Origin: an uncultured Murdochiella sp. | GTDB lineage: Bacteria; Bacillota; Clostridia; Tissierellales; Peptoniphilaceae | Assembly (NCBI RefSeq): GCF_902488755.1 | Contig: NZ_CABTXF010000049.1 | Span: forward strand, 1-8,690 | DNA length: 8,690 nt | Reading direction: 5' to 3' | Shown here: one piece after another, positions 1 to 6,707 of the stretch | How positions within the stretch are numbered: position 1 is the first letter of the stretch | How the letters are laid out: each line of letters begins with the position of its first letter | Position numbers and translations under genes: made by a program | Notes under the pieces: model-generated | Told to the model about the DNA's origin: nothing | The model's database searches: none | What the model saw: only the letters and a program-made list of their open reading frames with translations

Positions 1-3000
1 ACTTTCTTCTGCTTGCCGTTCTCCAGTTTGCCGTCTGCTGTCGCATCAAAGACGAGACGTTCATAGCCGTCTGGCACGTTGCCCGGGTTCTCCGGATCAG
101 CCGGAACAATGACCTTCTTCATCTCCTCGGTTTGCAGAGTGATTTCTACCGCCTGCGAAGTGAACTTGTAGTCGGTGGCCAGAACATCCGGATTCCAAGC
201 CGTTTTTGCGACCTTATAGTTCGCATCCAAAACGACTTCATTGGCAAGATCAGGCACATGCAACCCTTGTGCCCTTGCTGTCGCTAAATCGATATGGTCT
301 TTCTCATCGACAACACCGTCCAGATTGAAATCCTTCAGGATGAAGTACGATTTATGCGCCAACCCTTTTTGTCCGTCCAGAGAGAAGGTCGCGTGGTCTC
401 CGCTTACAAAATCCACTTCGTAGTATTGGTCTTCTTTTCCTGCCGGCGGATTATCCGGAACAATTTTGCCGTCGTATTTGGCAGGTGCTTCTAATTTTGC
501 GCTGTTTCCGAATTTGTCCTCGACAACAACATAATACGTGAGGTCATCGACATTCGCAGTACCTTCAATGTTGCCAGAGGTCTTGTCTGCGTTCAACGTA
601 AAGGTAAGACCACTGGGCATGAGGTTCGAAGATACTTTGGCGACTTCTTCGTCAAACTGCACTTCGCGCAGCTCGTTCTGTCCAGCAAAACCGTTCAACG
701 CCGGCAGGGTTGCTTTCGGTGCGGTTAAATCCAGCGTGACCGATTTATCCTGTGCCTCTGTGTTGACAGTATTCGTATTCGCCGGCTTGCGATTCGGTTC
801 GGCCGCTTCAATGGCGTATGCTTTTTCTTCTGCCTGGTCCTTAGGAATCTCAAAGGTGATGATTTCGTTCTTTAATACGCCTTTGACATCCTGCCCATCA
901 ACTTTGACACGATTACCATCCGCATCCGTCAAGAAATACTCGGTGTTATCCGGCACAACTTTGATCCACTGTCCGTCCACCTTCTCCTTGTACGGTGTAG
1001 CCGTGATAATCGCTTTGCCGTCCTTATGGGGTTCTTGTTTCAGATTCTTCGGCGGACGAGAGGCTTCGGCCTTCACATCCATAACCGCTTCAGAAGAAGA
1101 TGCCATTCCCTTGTGGGCAACAGCCGCAACATGATCACCGTCTTTTAACGGTTGTGCAGGCTTAAGAACTAACGTTTTGTCGTTGGATGCCTTCTCATCA
1201 ATCGTTAAGCCGGCAGGAGCCGGTTCGGTGAATGTCCACTTTCCGGCATCTTTATCATACGTCGCGACAAAGGGTGTTTCTTGCCCATCGGTCGTATAGG
1301 AACCGGAAATCTTGTCCACGGGTTCGTCCACATGAATGGTGAAATGGTCGTCTCCCGGACGCGCTTGATCAATGGTCGGCGTGGAGACCGTCATTTTCTT
1401 ATTCGTGATGGTAATCTCATATCCGACGGTATCAAAATAGCCAATCTTCGGTTTTGTGCCGGTCGTCGGATGCGGATCAACCGATTCGACATTTCCGTTC
1501 TTGTTCACGAAATGGTTGCGCTGCGTTGCCATCGTGAAGGCATCTACACCGCTTCCATCGGCTTTGTTTAACACAACCGATTGTTGCTTCGTTCCCGGAA
1601 CAAACGGATTGGTCTTTTGCGGAATAACATTCAGGTTGTAATGCGCCCACTCTGCATCACCCGCTGTGTACGCATCTTGCATCTCTTTTGTCGGAAGCTC
1701 TACGATGACGTAGGACATTCTGCGTCCCTGTCCATCATACGAAGGTAATTTCTCCCAACGCAGACCGTCCGCAAGCGTCTTCATGGGCGCTTCTTTCGCC
1801 GGCTGATACGTTGCGACACCGGCAATAATCTCATTGCCGAAAGTGCCGACTGCTGGACGCGATAACAAACCAAACTTCAGATCGTCGCTCTTATATTGAT
1901 CCACCGCTGCTTCCGCCCACTGCTTCGTTGCCGAAACCGTCATCGGATCTTTCCAAACGGCATAAAGATCCGTCTTCGTCTTCATGTCGTCCGGTAATTT
2001 GTACATATCGCCATCACGCAGATAGATATCGGTCATCGTATTGTAACCGAGATTGGTCTTATCGACCAAGGCATTCTCATCCGGTGCCGTGGCATCTTTG
2101 TTCGTGGACCAACCGACAAAATATTTATCTTGCTGTGTATACTCCGGCGTGTTGCGCAATTGCGGTAACTGCGCTTTTCCTTGTTCTGCCTGTTTGGCAT
2201 CGACAAAGAGTTCCTGTACAACCGTATCTTTGTCATCTAAATTGCGATGCAGGTTAACACGTTTCGCCGGATCTGCCGTAAAGGCGTCCGAATCAACAAT
2301 CTGTCCGCCAAGAACCAAATTGGCGACATACGTCGTGCGCTGTTTCAAATCCGCCGGAACGGTAAAAGTTGCGTTTTTCAGATCGTCCGGTCCGTTAATG
2401 ATATAGGCGGCTTCCGTGCCATCCGGATTTTTCAGCGTGTTGCCGTTTGTATCCACCCAGACAATTTTTACTTCGTGTCCCGGCAGATAGGTAACGCCGA
2501 TATTCGCTTCTGCGGTGTCTCCCGGAGCCGCAATCTTATCCGTGGTATTGTAATTCGTTACATTGATCCACGCTTTGGAAGCATCATAGACCAACGCAAC
2601 ACCGGCATTGTGATACTTGTTGCCAGCAGGCCAACGCGAACCCACATTCATCGTAAAATCATGCGGGTGTCCGAAAACTGGAACCGGCGACATGTTGATT
2701 ACGTTTTTAATCGGGCTGCCTTCATCGACCGGGCCAACGACAAATTGATAGACGTAATTCCAATCGACATCATAATCAAAATGCGCATAATAGTTTGAAA
2801 AGCCTTTTCCGTCATTTTGACGAACAACCGGCGATTCCACGGTTTGTGCAATGTATTCCGGATGGGCTTTCAAAAGCTCTTTGGTTTTCGCAATGCGTTG
2901 TTCCGTCGGCAATTTCTGGAACGGTTGAACCGCGGCAATGCCTTCTCTTGAAAGCGCCGAGGTAACCACACGAATTCCGTTAAGACCATCTGTCAATGTC

Positions 3001-3875
3001 TTTTGATCGACGGGAACATCCGCCGTTGAGGTCGGGAAGGTGACGAGGTTATCCGAAACTTCCCACCACACGTTGCCTTCCAGCGTATTTGCTGGCCAAG
3101 TAGTGACACCTTTTTCTTCTCGAACCTGATCGATCTTGTACCGCGGATAGGTTTTTCCATCTGCGCCGGTGAACGTCGATCCATCATTCTTCGCGACCAT
3201 GTACAGGTCGTCGTTATTCATCGCTTCGTAAACAAAAACGGCGGTTTTTTGATAATTGAATCCTGACAACATAAAGGATCCGGCAGAAGTTTCCGTCGCG
3301 CCATAGAAGCCGGTGTTCGCGCCCGGTGCCTGCCGCGCATTAATGTAACGGTTGCCGGAAGGGCTCTTTTGGTCTTCCGGAATCCAGAATTTGAACTTCT
3401 GGCGTGTCGTTTGGTACGCCAGTTTGTGTACTTTTCCGGAACCATCTGTCCAGTCTAATTTCGTCGCATCAAAGGAATACCAACCGCGATCGCTGTCTTT
3501 ATCGCCAATGCTGAATGTCTTGGTCGTAAAAATCGGGCTCACTTGCCCGTCCGAATCCATCCACTGGAAATAGACAACCGTTCCATCCAATACACCATTA
3601 TCGTTATCCGGCGTATTAAAGTCGTTTCCGGTCATGGTGTATGCGCGACCGTGCACACCACGTGTGTCCGTCGCTCTTACCGGCTTGTCAAAATCCTGAT
3701 ACGCATAAACGTATTGCTTTCCGTTTTCATCGGTGCCCTCGAGGCGCGGTGCCCCCCCCTCTGCCGGGGGAACCGGATCCTCAGCGTGAACAATCGATGA
3801 ATGGGGAACGCAAACGCCGATGACCATCAAAAAAGCTAATAGCATCGAAAGCGCTCGTTTTTTCCATCCTTTCAT
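1..3875 (-). CDS. Large secreted multi-domain surface protein (adhesin-like), C-terminus off the left edge
   Basis: The open frame has at least 1291 codons and runs off the left edge. The ATG at 3875-3873 is preceded by AAGGAGG (3887-3881) at 5 nt, which fixes the start. Residues 1-31 form a signal peptide: basic MKGWKKR, a hydrophobic core, and probable cleavage after VHA. A short Pro/Gly/Glu linker follows, then about 400 residues I do not recognise. Residues about 540-642 resemble an InlB B-repeat/Flg_new unit (YFVGWST around W589, LYAVWK ending near 642). Residues about 647-827 look like a Cna-B-type domain (VSATKQW, WEKLPSYDGQG at 707, YEITITN near 825). Ig-like beta segments run from about 830 to 1140. 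An EF-hand-like loop lies at 1182-1193, and a new repeat starts near 1271. I saw no cysteine after the signal peptide, as is usual for Gram-positive wall proteins. Likely role is adhesion or matrix binding at the cell surface (inference). LPXTG anchoring cannot be checked here. It has its own promoter region after the transport operon's terminator. Confidence 0.87.
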   Translation of the reverse strand, partial: MKGWKKRALSMLLAFLMVIGVCVPHSSIVHAEDPVPPAEGGAPRLEGTDENGKQYVYAYQDFDKPVRATDTRGVHGRAYTMTGNDFNTPDNDNGVLDGTVVYFQWMDSDGQVSPIFTTKTFSIGDKDSDRGWYSFDATKLDWTDGSGKVHKLAYQTTRQKFKFWIPEDQKSPSGNRYINARQAPGANTGFYGATETSAGSFMLSGFNYQKTAVFVYEAMNNDDLYMVAKNDGSTFTGADGKTYPRYKIDQVREEKGVTTWPANTLEGNVWWEVSDNLVTFPTSTADVPVDQKTLTDGLNGIRVVTSALSREGIAAVQPFQKLPTEQRIAKTKELLKAHPEYIAQTVESPVVRQNDGKGFSNYYAHFDYDVDWNYVYQFVVGPVDEGSPIKNVINMSPVPVFGHPHDFTMNVGSRWPAGNKYHNAGVALVYDASKAWINVTNYNTTDKIAAPGDTAEANIGVTYLPGHEVKIVWVDTNGNTLKNPDGTEAAYIINGPDDLKNATFTVPADLKQRTTYVANLVLGGQIVDSDAFTADPAKRVNLHRNLDDKDTVVQELFVDAKQAEQGKAQLPQLRNTPEYTQQDKYFVGWSTNKDATAPDENALVDKTNLGYNTMTDIYLRDGDMYKLPDDMKTKTDLYAVWKDPMTVSATKQWAEAAVDQYKSDDLKFGLLSRPAVGTFGNEIIAGVATYQPAKEAPMKTLADGLRWEKLPSYDGQGRRMSYVIVELPTKEMQDAYTAGDAEWAHYNLNVIPQKTNPFVPGTKQQSVVLNKADGSGVDAFTMATQRNHFVNKNGNVESVDPHPTTGTKPKIGYFDTVGYEITITNKKMTVSTPTIDQARPGDDHFTIHVDEPVDKISGSYTTDGQETPFVATYDKDAGKWTFTEPAPAGLTIDEKASNDKTLVLKPAQPLKDGDHVAAVAHKGMASSSEAVMDVKAEASRPPKNLKQEPHKDGKAIITATPYKEKVDGQWIKVVPDNTEYFLTDADGNRVKVDGQDVKGVLKNEIITFEIPKDQAEEKAYAIEAAEPNRKPANTNTVNTEAQDKSVTLDLTAPKATLPALNGFAGQNELREVQFDEEVAKVSSNLMPSGLTFTLNADKTSGNIEGTANVDDLTYYVVVEDKFGNSAKLEAPAKYDGKIVPDNPPAGKEDQYYEVDFVSGDHATFSLDGQKGLAHKSYFILKDFNLDGVVDEKDHIDLATARAQGLHVPDLANEVVLDANYKVAKTAWNPDVLATDYKFTSQAVEITLQTEEMKKVIVPADPENPGNVPDGYERLVFDATADGKLENGKQKK
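297..332 (-). other. EF-hand / dockerin-like calcium-binding loop in the surface protein
   Basis: Residues 1182-1193 of the surface protein read DFNLDGVVDEKD, matching the 12-residue calcium loop pattern DxNxDGxVDxxD. Asp or Asn is at loop positions 1, 3, 5, 9 and 12, and Gly at 6. The helix-like stretch that follows (HIDLATARAQ) resembles the segment after a dockerin type I loop. Only one loop is visible, whereas a true dockerin has two, so this is probably a structural calcium site rather than a cohesin-binding dockerin. Calcium binding is inferred from the motif. Confidence 0.6.
3752..3759 (-). repeat. G8 homopolymer tract (coding strand) after the signal peptide
   Basis: Eight consecutive C on the plus strand are eight G in the coding strand of the surface-protein gene, covering codons 39-42 (E-G-G-A) in the linker after the signal peptide. 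Five G on the plus strand (3766-3770) can pair with part of the tract over a 6-nt loop. Gain of one G brings a TGA into frame at about 3729-3727. Loss of one G brings a TAA into frame a few codons further on. The present length keeps the full gene open. Confidence 0.85.
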
Positions 3876-3969
3876 TTGTCCCTCCTTGGTTCTAACCTGA
3901 ATGTACTTCGTTCCTTCTGTCTCTTCTTGTTTCATACTCCTGTAGTTCCTATAAAAATACGACAAAAAC

Positions 3970-3985
3970 AGGAGAAACTTCTCCT
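3970..3985 (-). promoter_or_regulatory. Leader hairpin followed by T-rich stretch, possible attenuator
   Basis: AGGAGA and TCTCCT form a 6-bp stem with a 4-nt loop about 100 nt ahead of the surface-protein start. On the minus strand it is followed by GTTTTTGTCGTATTTTT. It would lie only a few nucleotides into the transcript from the candidate promoter at 4025-3997. It may protect the 5' end, act as a weak attenuator, or hide the GGAG inside it. The stem is short, so the function is uncertain. Confidence 0.35.
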
Positions 3986-3996
3986 TATAGCTACAA

Positions 3997-4025
3997 ATAG
4001 TAAATTATTTTACTCGGAATTGCAA
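3997..4025 (-). promoter_or_regulatory. Candidate sigma-A promoter for the surface-protein gene
   Basis: On the minus strand TTGCAA (4025-4020) lies 17 nt from TACTAT (4002-3997). Each hexamer matches its vegetative consensus at 4 of 6 positions, and the spacing is ideal. It lies between the transport operon's terminator and the surface-protein gene, where a promoter is expected. Transcription would start near 3990, giving a leader of roughly 115 nt. Confidence 0.45.
3999..4014. promoter_or_regulatory. 6-bp dyad overlapping the candidate promoter, possible operator
   Basis: AGTAAA and TTTACT form a perfect 6-bp inverted repeat with a 4-nt AT-only centre, inside the spacer and overlapping the -10 of the candidate promoter. 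That is a typical place for a repressor site. I cannot name a regulator, and AT-rich promoter DNA yields such dyads by chance fairly often. Confidence 0.25.
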
Positions 4026-4053
4026 CACTCACGCCGTCGGTTTCCTTTCTATT

Positions 4054-4096
4054 ATAAATAACAAAACAGAACCGCCGGGTACACAGCGGTTCTGTT
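4054..4096 (-). terminator. Intrinsic terminator of the TAXI TRAP operon
   Basis: A perfect 11-bp stem (4065-4075 paired with 4086-4096; core ACAGAACCGC / GCGGTTCTGT) has a 10-nt loop. On the minus strand it is followed by TTTGTTATTTAT. It begins 48 nt past the permease stop codon. It separates the transport operon from the surface-protein gene, so the latter probably has its own promoter. Confidence 0.88.
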
Positions 4097-4143
4097 CTGT
4101 CTTTTGTGTTCGATAGAAAAAGAGTTCTGTTGTTTCCTTTGCG

Positions 4144-6108
4144 TTATGCCATCGCTTGCGCTTTGTTTTTCTTTCCACTCAAATACTGCAGTGCCAGCAC
4201 AACGCCAACCAAGCCAACGCCGCCGATATCGGTGACGATGCCCGGATAAATGAGCATCAAACCGCCGACAACAGAGAGTACTCTCTGCCAAATAGGCATC
4301 TTGGTGTAGATGAATCCGGCAAGTCCAGCGGATACGCCGAAGAGTCCAACTACCGAGGTTATGACGATAGTGATAATTTCCAGCGGTGTGGTTTCAATGA
4401 AGAGCAGCGCAGGACTCATGACGAAGATGTACGGTACGATGAATGCCGCAATAGCCAAACGAGTGGCAGTAAAAGCCGTCTTCATCGGGTTGGAACGGGC
4501 AATCGCGCTTCCGGCATAGGCTGCCAAGGCAACCGGTGGCGTAATATCTGCAATGATACCGAAGTAGAACACGAACATGTTCGCGGCAATGGCGTTAACG
4601 CCCATACCCGAAACAAGAATCGGCGCGCAGGTCGTTGCCATGATGATGTAGTTAGCTGTCGTCGGAACACCCATGCCCAAGACAATACAAGTAACCATGG
4701 TAAGAAGAAGCGCAATAATAAGATGACCGTTTGCCAGACCGACAATCGCGGAAATCAGCACTTGCCCCAAACCAGTCATGGTGACCACGCCGGCGATGAC
4801 ACCCGCAACACCGCAGGCGATAGCCACAGAGATCGTATTTTTCGTACCATTTTCAAGCACATTGACAAAGCCCATCGGCGTGAGGCGCGTTTCCTTGCGG
4901 AACATACTAACGACGATTGCCACAAGTGTAGCAATGACGGCGGCACGCGCCATTGTAAAGCCGTTCATGACCATCCAAACAAGAACGATCAACGGCAAGA
5001 GCAGATAGCCTTGTTTAAGAACCAATTTTCCGAATTTCGGAAGGTCTTCCTTTTTGAGACCCTTTAAGCCCGTGCGCAACGCTTCAAGATGGACGGCAAT
5101 AAAGATGCCGAGGAAGTACAGAAATGCCGGAAGAATCGCTTTAACGGCAATATCGGCATACGGAACGCCGACCATTTCCGACATCAGAAATGCCGCAGCA
5201 CCCATGATAGGCGGCATAATCTGGCCGCCGGTAGAAGCAGAGGCCTCGACCGCGCCAGCAAATTCACTGCGATACCCGGTCTTTTTCATAAGCGGGATCG
5301 TGACCGATCCGGTGGTTACGGTGTTCGCAACGGAAGAACCGGAAACCATACCGCAAAGAGCAGAAGAAATAACAGCAACTTTCGCCGGACCACCTTTGGA
5401 AGCACCGGCAATGGAGTTCGCAACCTGAATAAAGAAATCAGATATGCCCGTGCCTTCAAGGAAGGCGCCAAATATGATGAAAAGAACAATGTAGGTCGAG
5501 CAGACACCGATCGGCGTACCGATAACGCCCGTCGTGGTGTAAAAGAGATTGTATACAATTACGCGCAGCGCCTTACCCTGTGCGAACGAGTAAATGACAA
5601 AGAAGCCGGCAACAAAGAGAATCGGTAAGCCGACGACGCGACGGCATGCCTCTGCCAAAATGATCATCCCGATGATGCCGAGAATAATCTCCGTCTGGTG
5701 AATACGGGTCGCTTGGTCGATAATCGCCTTAAAATTGATAATGTAATAGAAAAAGCTCCCCGCGCCCAAAAGCATGAGAATAACATCGTAAAAAGGCATA
5801 TGGTTGACGCGCGAGGTATCGCCTTTTCGCATCGGATACATCACAAAAGCAAATACAATAATGGTACCGAGAAATAAACAACGGCGAATGCGTTCATCCC
5901 AGTTGGCAAACAAATTCAACCAGATCATGAAAAGCGCAAATGCCGCCATCGTAAATTTAATAATCATTCCTGGCGTGCCGGTCCAAATACGGGTATTGGA
6001 CTCACGATCGTACTTTTTCATAATCTCTTCCACGTCTGCCGCCGTACCGGTGCTGGTATCTTCCACCTCCGGCATTTGGTCAGACGTTTTTTTGATTTCG
6101 TCCGTCAT
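4144..6108 (-). CDS. TRAP transporter fused permease subunit (4TM/12TM, TAXI type)
   Basis: This 654-residue membrane protein combines the small (DctQ-like) and large (DctM-like) TRAP permease subunits, as is usual in TAXI systems. After a charged cytoplasmic N-terminus (1-47), hydrophobic segments start near 48, 76, 105 and 140. The DctM-like body follows, with GMVSGSSVANTVTTGSVTIP at about 253-272 and GGQIMPPIMGAAAFLM at 294-309, both highly characteristic of the family. Further conserved stretches are GMGVPTTANYIIM (478-490) and FYFGIIADITPPVALAAYAG (514-533). The last 80 residues add two or three more membrane segments. It carries solute handed over by the binding protein, driven by an ion gradient, usually Na+. 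The ATG at 6108 follows AAAGGAG at 8 nt. It is the last gene of the operon, 104 nt after DUF1850. Family assignment is secure; the substrate is unknown. Confidence 0.97.
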   Translation of the reverse strand: MTDEIKKTSDQMPEVEDTSTGTAADVEEIMKKYDRESNTRIWTGTPGMIIKFTMAAFALFMIWLNLFANWDERIRRCLFLGTIIVFAFVMYPMRKGDTSRVNHMPFYDVILMLLGAGSFFYYIINFKAIIDQATRIHQTEIILGIIGMIILAEACRRVVGLPILFVAGFFVIYSFAQGKALRVIVYNLFYTTTGVIGTPIGVCSTYIVLFIIFGAFLEGTGISDFFIQVANSIAGASKGGPAKVAVISSALCGMVSGSSVANTVTTGSVTIPLMKKTGYRSEFAGAVEASASTGGQIMPPIMGAAAFLMSEMVGVPYADIAVKAILPAFLYFLGIFIAVHLEALRTGLKGLKKEDLPKFGKLVLKQGYLLLPLIVLVWMVMNGFTMARAAVIATLVAIVVSMFRKETRLTPMGFVNVLENGTKNTISVAIACGVAGVIAGVVTMTGLGQVLISAIVGLANGHLIIALLLTMVTCIVLGMGVPTTANYIIMATTCAPILVSGMGVNAIAANMFVFYFGIIADITPPVALAAYAGSAIARSNPMKTAFTATRLAIAAFIVPYIFVMSPALLFIETTPLEIITIVITSVVGLFGVSAGLAGFIYTKMPIWQRVLSVVGGLMLIYPGIVTDIGGVGLVGVVLALQYLSGKKNKAQAMA

Positions 6109-6149
6109 TGCCGTTTCTCCTTTCTATTTGTCCAAAGACTTCGGTTAAA

Positions 6150-6207
6150 GGAAATAACGTTTTCCTTCCGCTGACGGAACACTCCGTCTTGTGGCTGTCT
6201 CACAGCC
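6150..6207 (-). repeat. Three consecutive hairpins between the DUF1850 and permease genes
   Basis: The 104-nt spacer 6109-6212 holds three perfect stems in a row: 6193-6198/6202-6207 (GGCTGT/ACAGCC, 3-nt loop), 6173-6178/6183-6188 (GACGGA/TCCGTC, 4-nt loop) and 6150-6154/6161-6165 (GGAAA/TTTCC, 6-nt loop). None has a T-run after it on the minus strand, so they are poor terminator candidates. Intercistronic stems of this kind commonly stabilise the upstream message or mark a processing site (inference). Confidence 0.55.
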
Positions 6208-6212
6208 CTTCT

Positions 6213-6704
6213 CTATTTCTTTTCGTACGTAAAAACAACTGTCGCATTTCGTCCACATAGATTGCGCAGACTAATCTCTTTTTCGTTCACCGAGAGAATA
6301 TGGTCGGAAACCGTTCCGACAATGTAGGACAGATGTTTCATTTCCTTATGGATATGGGAAATTACCACCTCACCGTCTTTCCCGGTGGAGAGGATCTCTC
6401 CCTCATTCAGTTCCGTTTCGACACCCGCGCCAAAATCGGCAAAGCGGGTTTCTTCCGCATAGATTTTCTCTTCTTCAATGCGGTACATGTCCGTATACGG
6501 CTTTTGATTGACCGAATGAATAAAGGTTACGCTAAACGTATCTCCTTCCGTCATCGGATAACGGGCAAATACTTTGCCCGTTTTTCCGCTCCGCAAGACC
6601 AGCTCATGCCCTGCGGAAGCGAAATGTCCGATGAGAAGGAAGGCGACAATTGCCGTAAGTACGGCAATTGTCCCCTGAAAAACAATCCGTTGACGTGATG
6701 TCAT
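6213..6704 (-). CDS. DUF1850 domain protein, membrane-anchored, TAXI TRAP-associated
   Basis: This 163-residue protein has one N-terminal hydrophobic segment (about residues 8-29) and a predicted extracytoplasmic domain. Motifs typical of DUF1850 are visible: VTFIHSVNQKPYTDMYRI (59-76), FADFGAGVE (88-96) and YIVGTVSDHIL (127-137). The family is repeatedly found between TAXI binding proteins and fused TRAP permeases, exactly as here, so it is presumably an accessory part of the transporter; its biochemical role is unknown. The ATG is 3 nt after the TAA of the binding-protein gene. The only GGAG ahead lies about 14 nt upstream, which is too far for a good ribosome site, so translational coupling is likely. 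The gene contains an unusual number of perfect inverted repeats (6303-6320, 6387-6401, 6560-6582, 6645-6672). Confidence 0.92.
   Translation of the reverse strand: MTSRQRIVFQGTIAVLTAIVAFLLIGHFASAGHELVLRSGKTGKVFARYPMTEGDTFSVTFIHSVNQKPYTDMYRIEEEKIYAEETRFADFGAGVETELNEGEILSTGKDGEVVISHIHKEMKHLSYIVGTVSDHILSVNEKEISLRNLCGRNATVVFTYEKK
6303..6320. repeat. 7-bp perfect inverted repeat in the DUF1850 gene
   Basis: GTCGGAA and TTCCGAC pair over a 4-nt ACCG loop. On the coding strand it covers the codons of the conserved VGTVSD motif (about residues 129-134), so part of the symmetry may be forced by the protein sequence. Confidence 0.4.
6387..6401. repeat. 6-bp perfect inverted repeat in the DUF1850 gene
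   Basis: GGAGAG and CTCTCC pair over a 3-nt GAT loop, near the middle of the gene. On its own it could be chance. It is listed because it is one of four stems in this 492-nt gene. Confidence 0.3.
6560..6582 (+). terminator. 10-bp perfect hairpin followed by T5 on the plus strand, antisense to the DUF1850 gene
   Basis: AACGGGCAAA (6560-6569) and TTTGCCCGTT (6573-6582) pair perfectly over a 3-nt TAC loop. On the plus strand the stem runs straight into TTTTT (6581-6585), the form of an intrinsic terminator facing antisense. On the minus strand it covers codons about 41-48 of DUF1850 and has no T-run behind it. No plus-strand gene is known here, so it may stop antisense transcription or simply be an mRNA hairpin. 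Confidence 0.4.
6645..6672. repeat. 12-bp perfect inverted repeat near the start of the DUF1850 gene
   Basis: GACAATTGCCGT (6645-6656) and ACGGCAATTGTC (6661-6672) pair without mismatch over the 4-nt loop AAGT. It starts 32 nt after the first base of the DUF1850 start codon and lies inside the part encoding the membrane segment (T-I-A-V-L-T-A-I-V). No T-run follows on either strand. It is the strongest stem in the window and would form a stable mRNA hairpin just past the SBP-DUF1850 junction. Confidence 0.7.
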
Positions 6705-6707
6705 AGA

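Noticed and set aside
538..1134. Plus-strand open frame of 198 codons opposite the surface-protein gene
   Set aside because: The minus-strand frame across it is continuous for over 1290 codons with recognisable domains and a signal peptide. The plus-strand product is Ser/Phe-rich and featureless.
3755..3770. CCCCC/GGGGG stem as a terminator or insertion scar
   Set aside because: It has no T-run on either strand and no flanking duplication. It is in frame in the linker, so the homopolymer itself is the only feature worth noting.
4051..4056. Perfect TATAAT on the minus strand
   Set aside because: It lies in the T-rich tail of the operon terminator and has nothing like TTGACA at 16-18 nt upstream. 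The pair at 4025-3997 is a better promoter candidate.
4156..5067. Plus-strand open frame of 303 codons opposite the permease gene
   Set aside because: Its product is rich in His, Asn, Arg and Asp with no hydrophobic core or domain. It is antisense to a clearly conserved permease, whose codon pattern creates the open frame.
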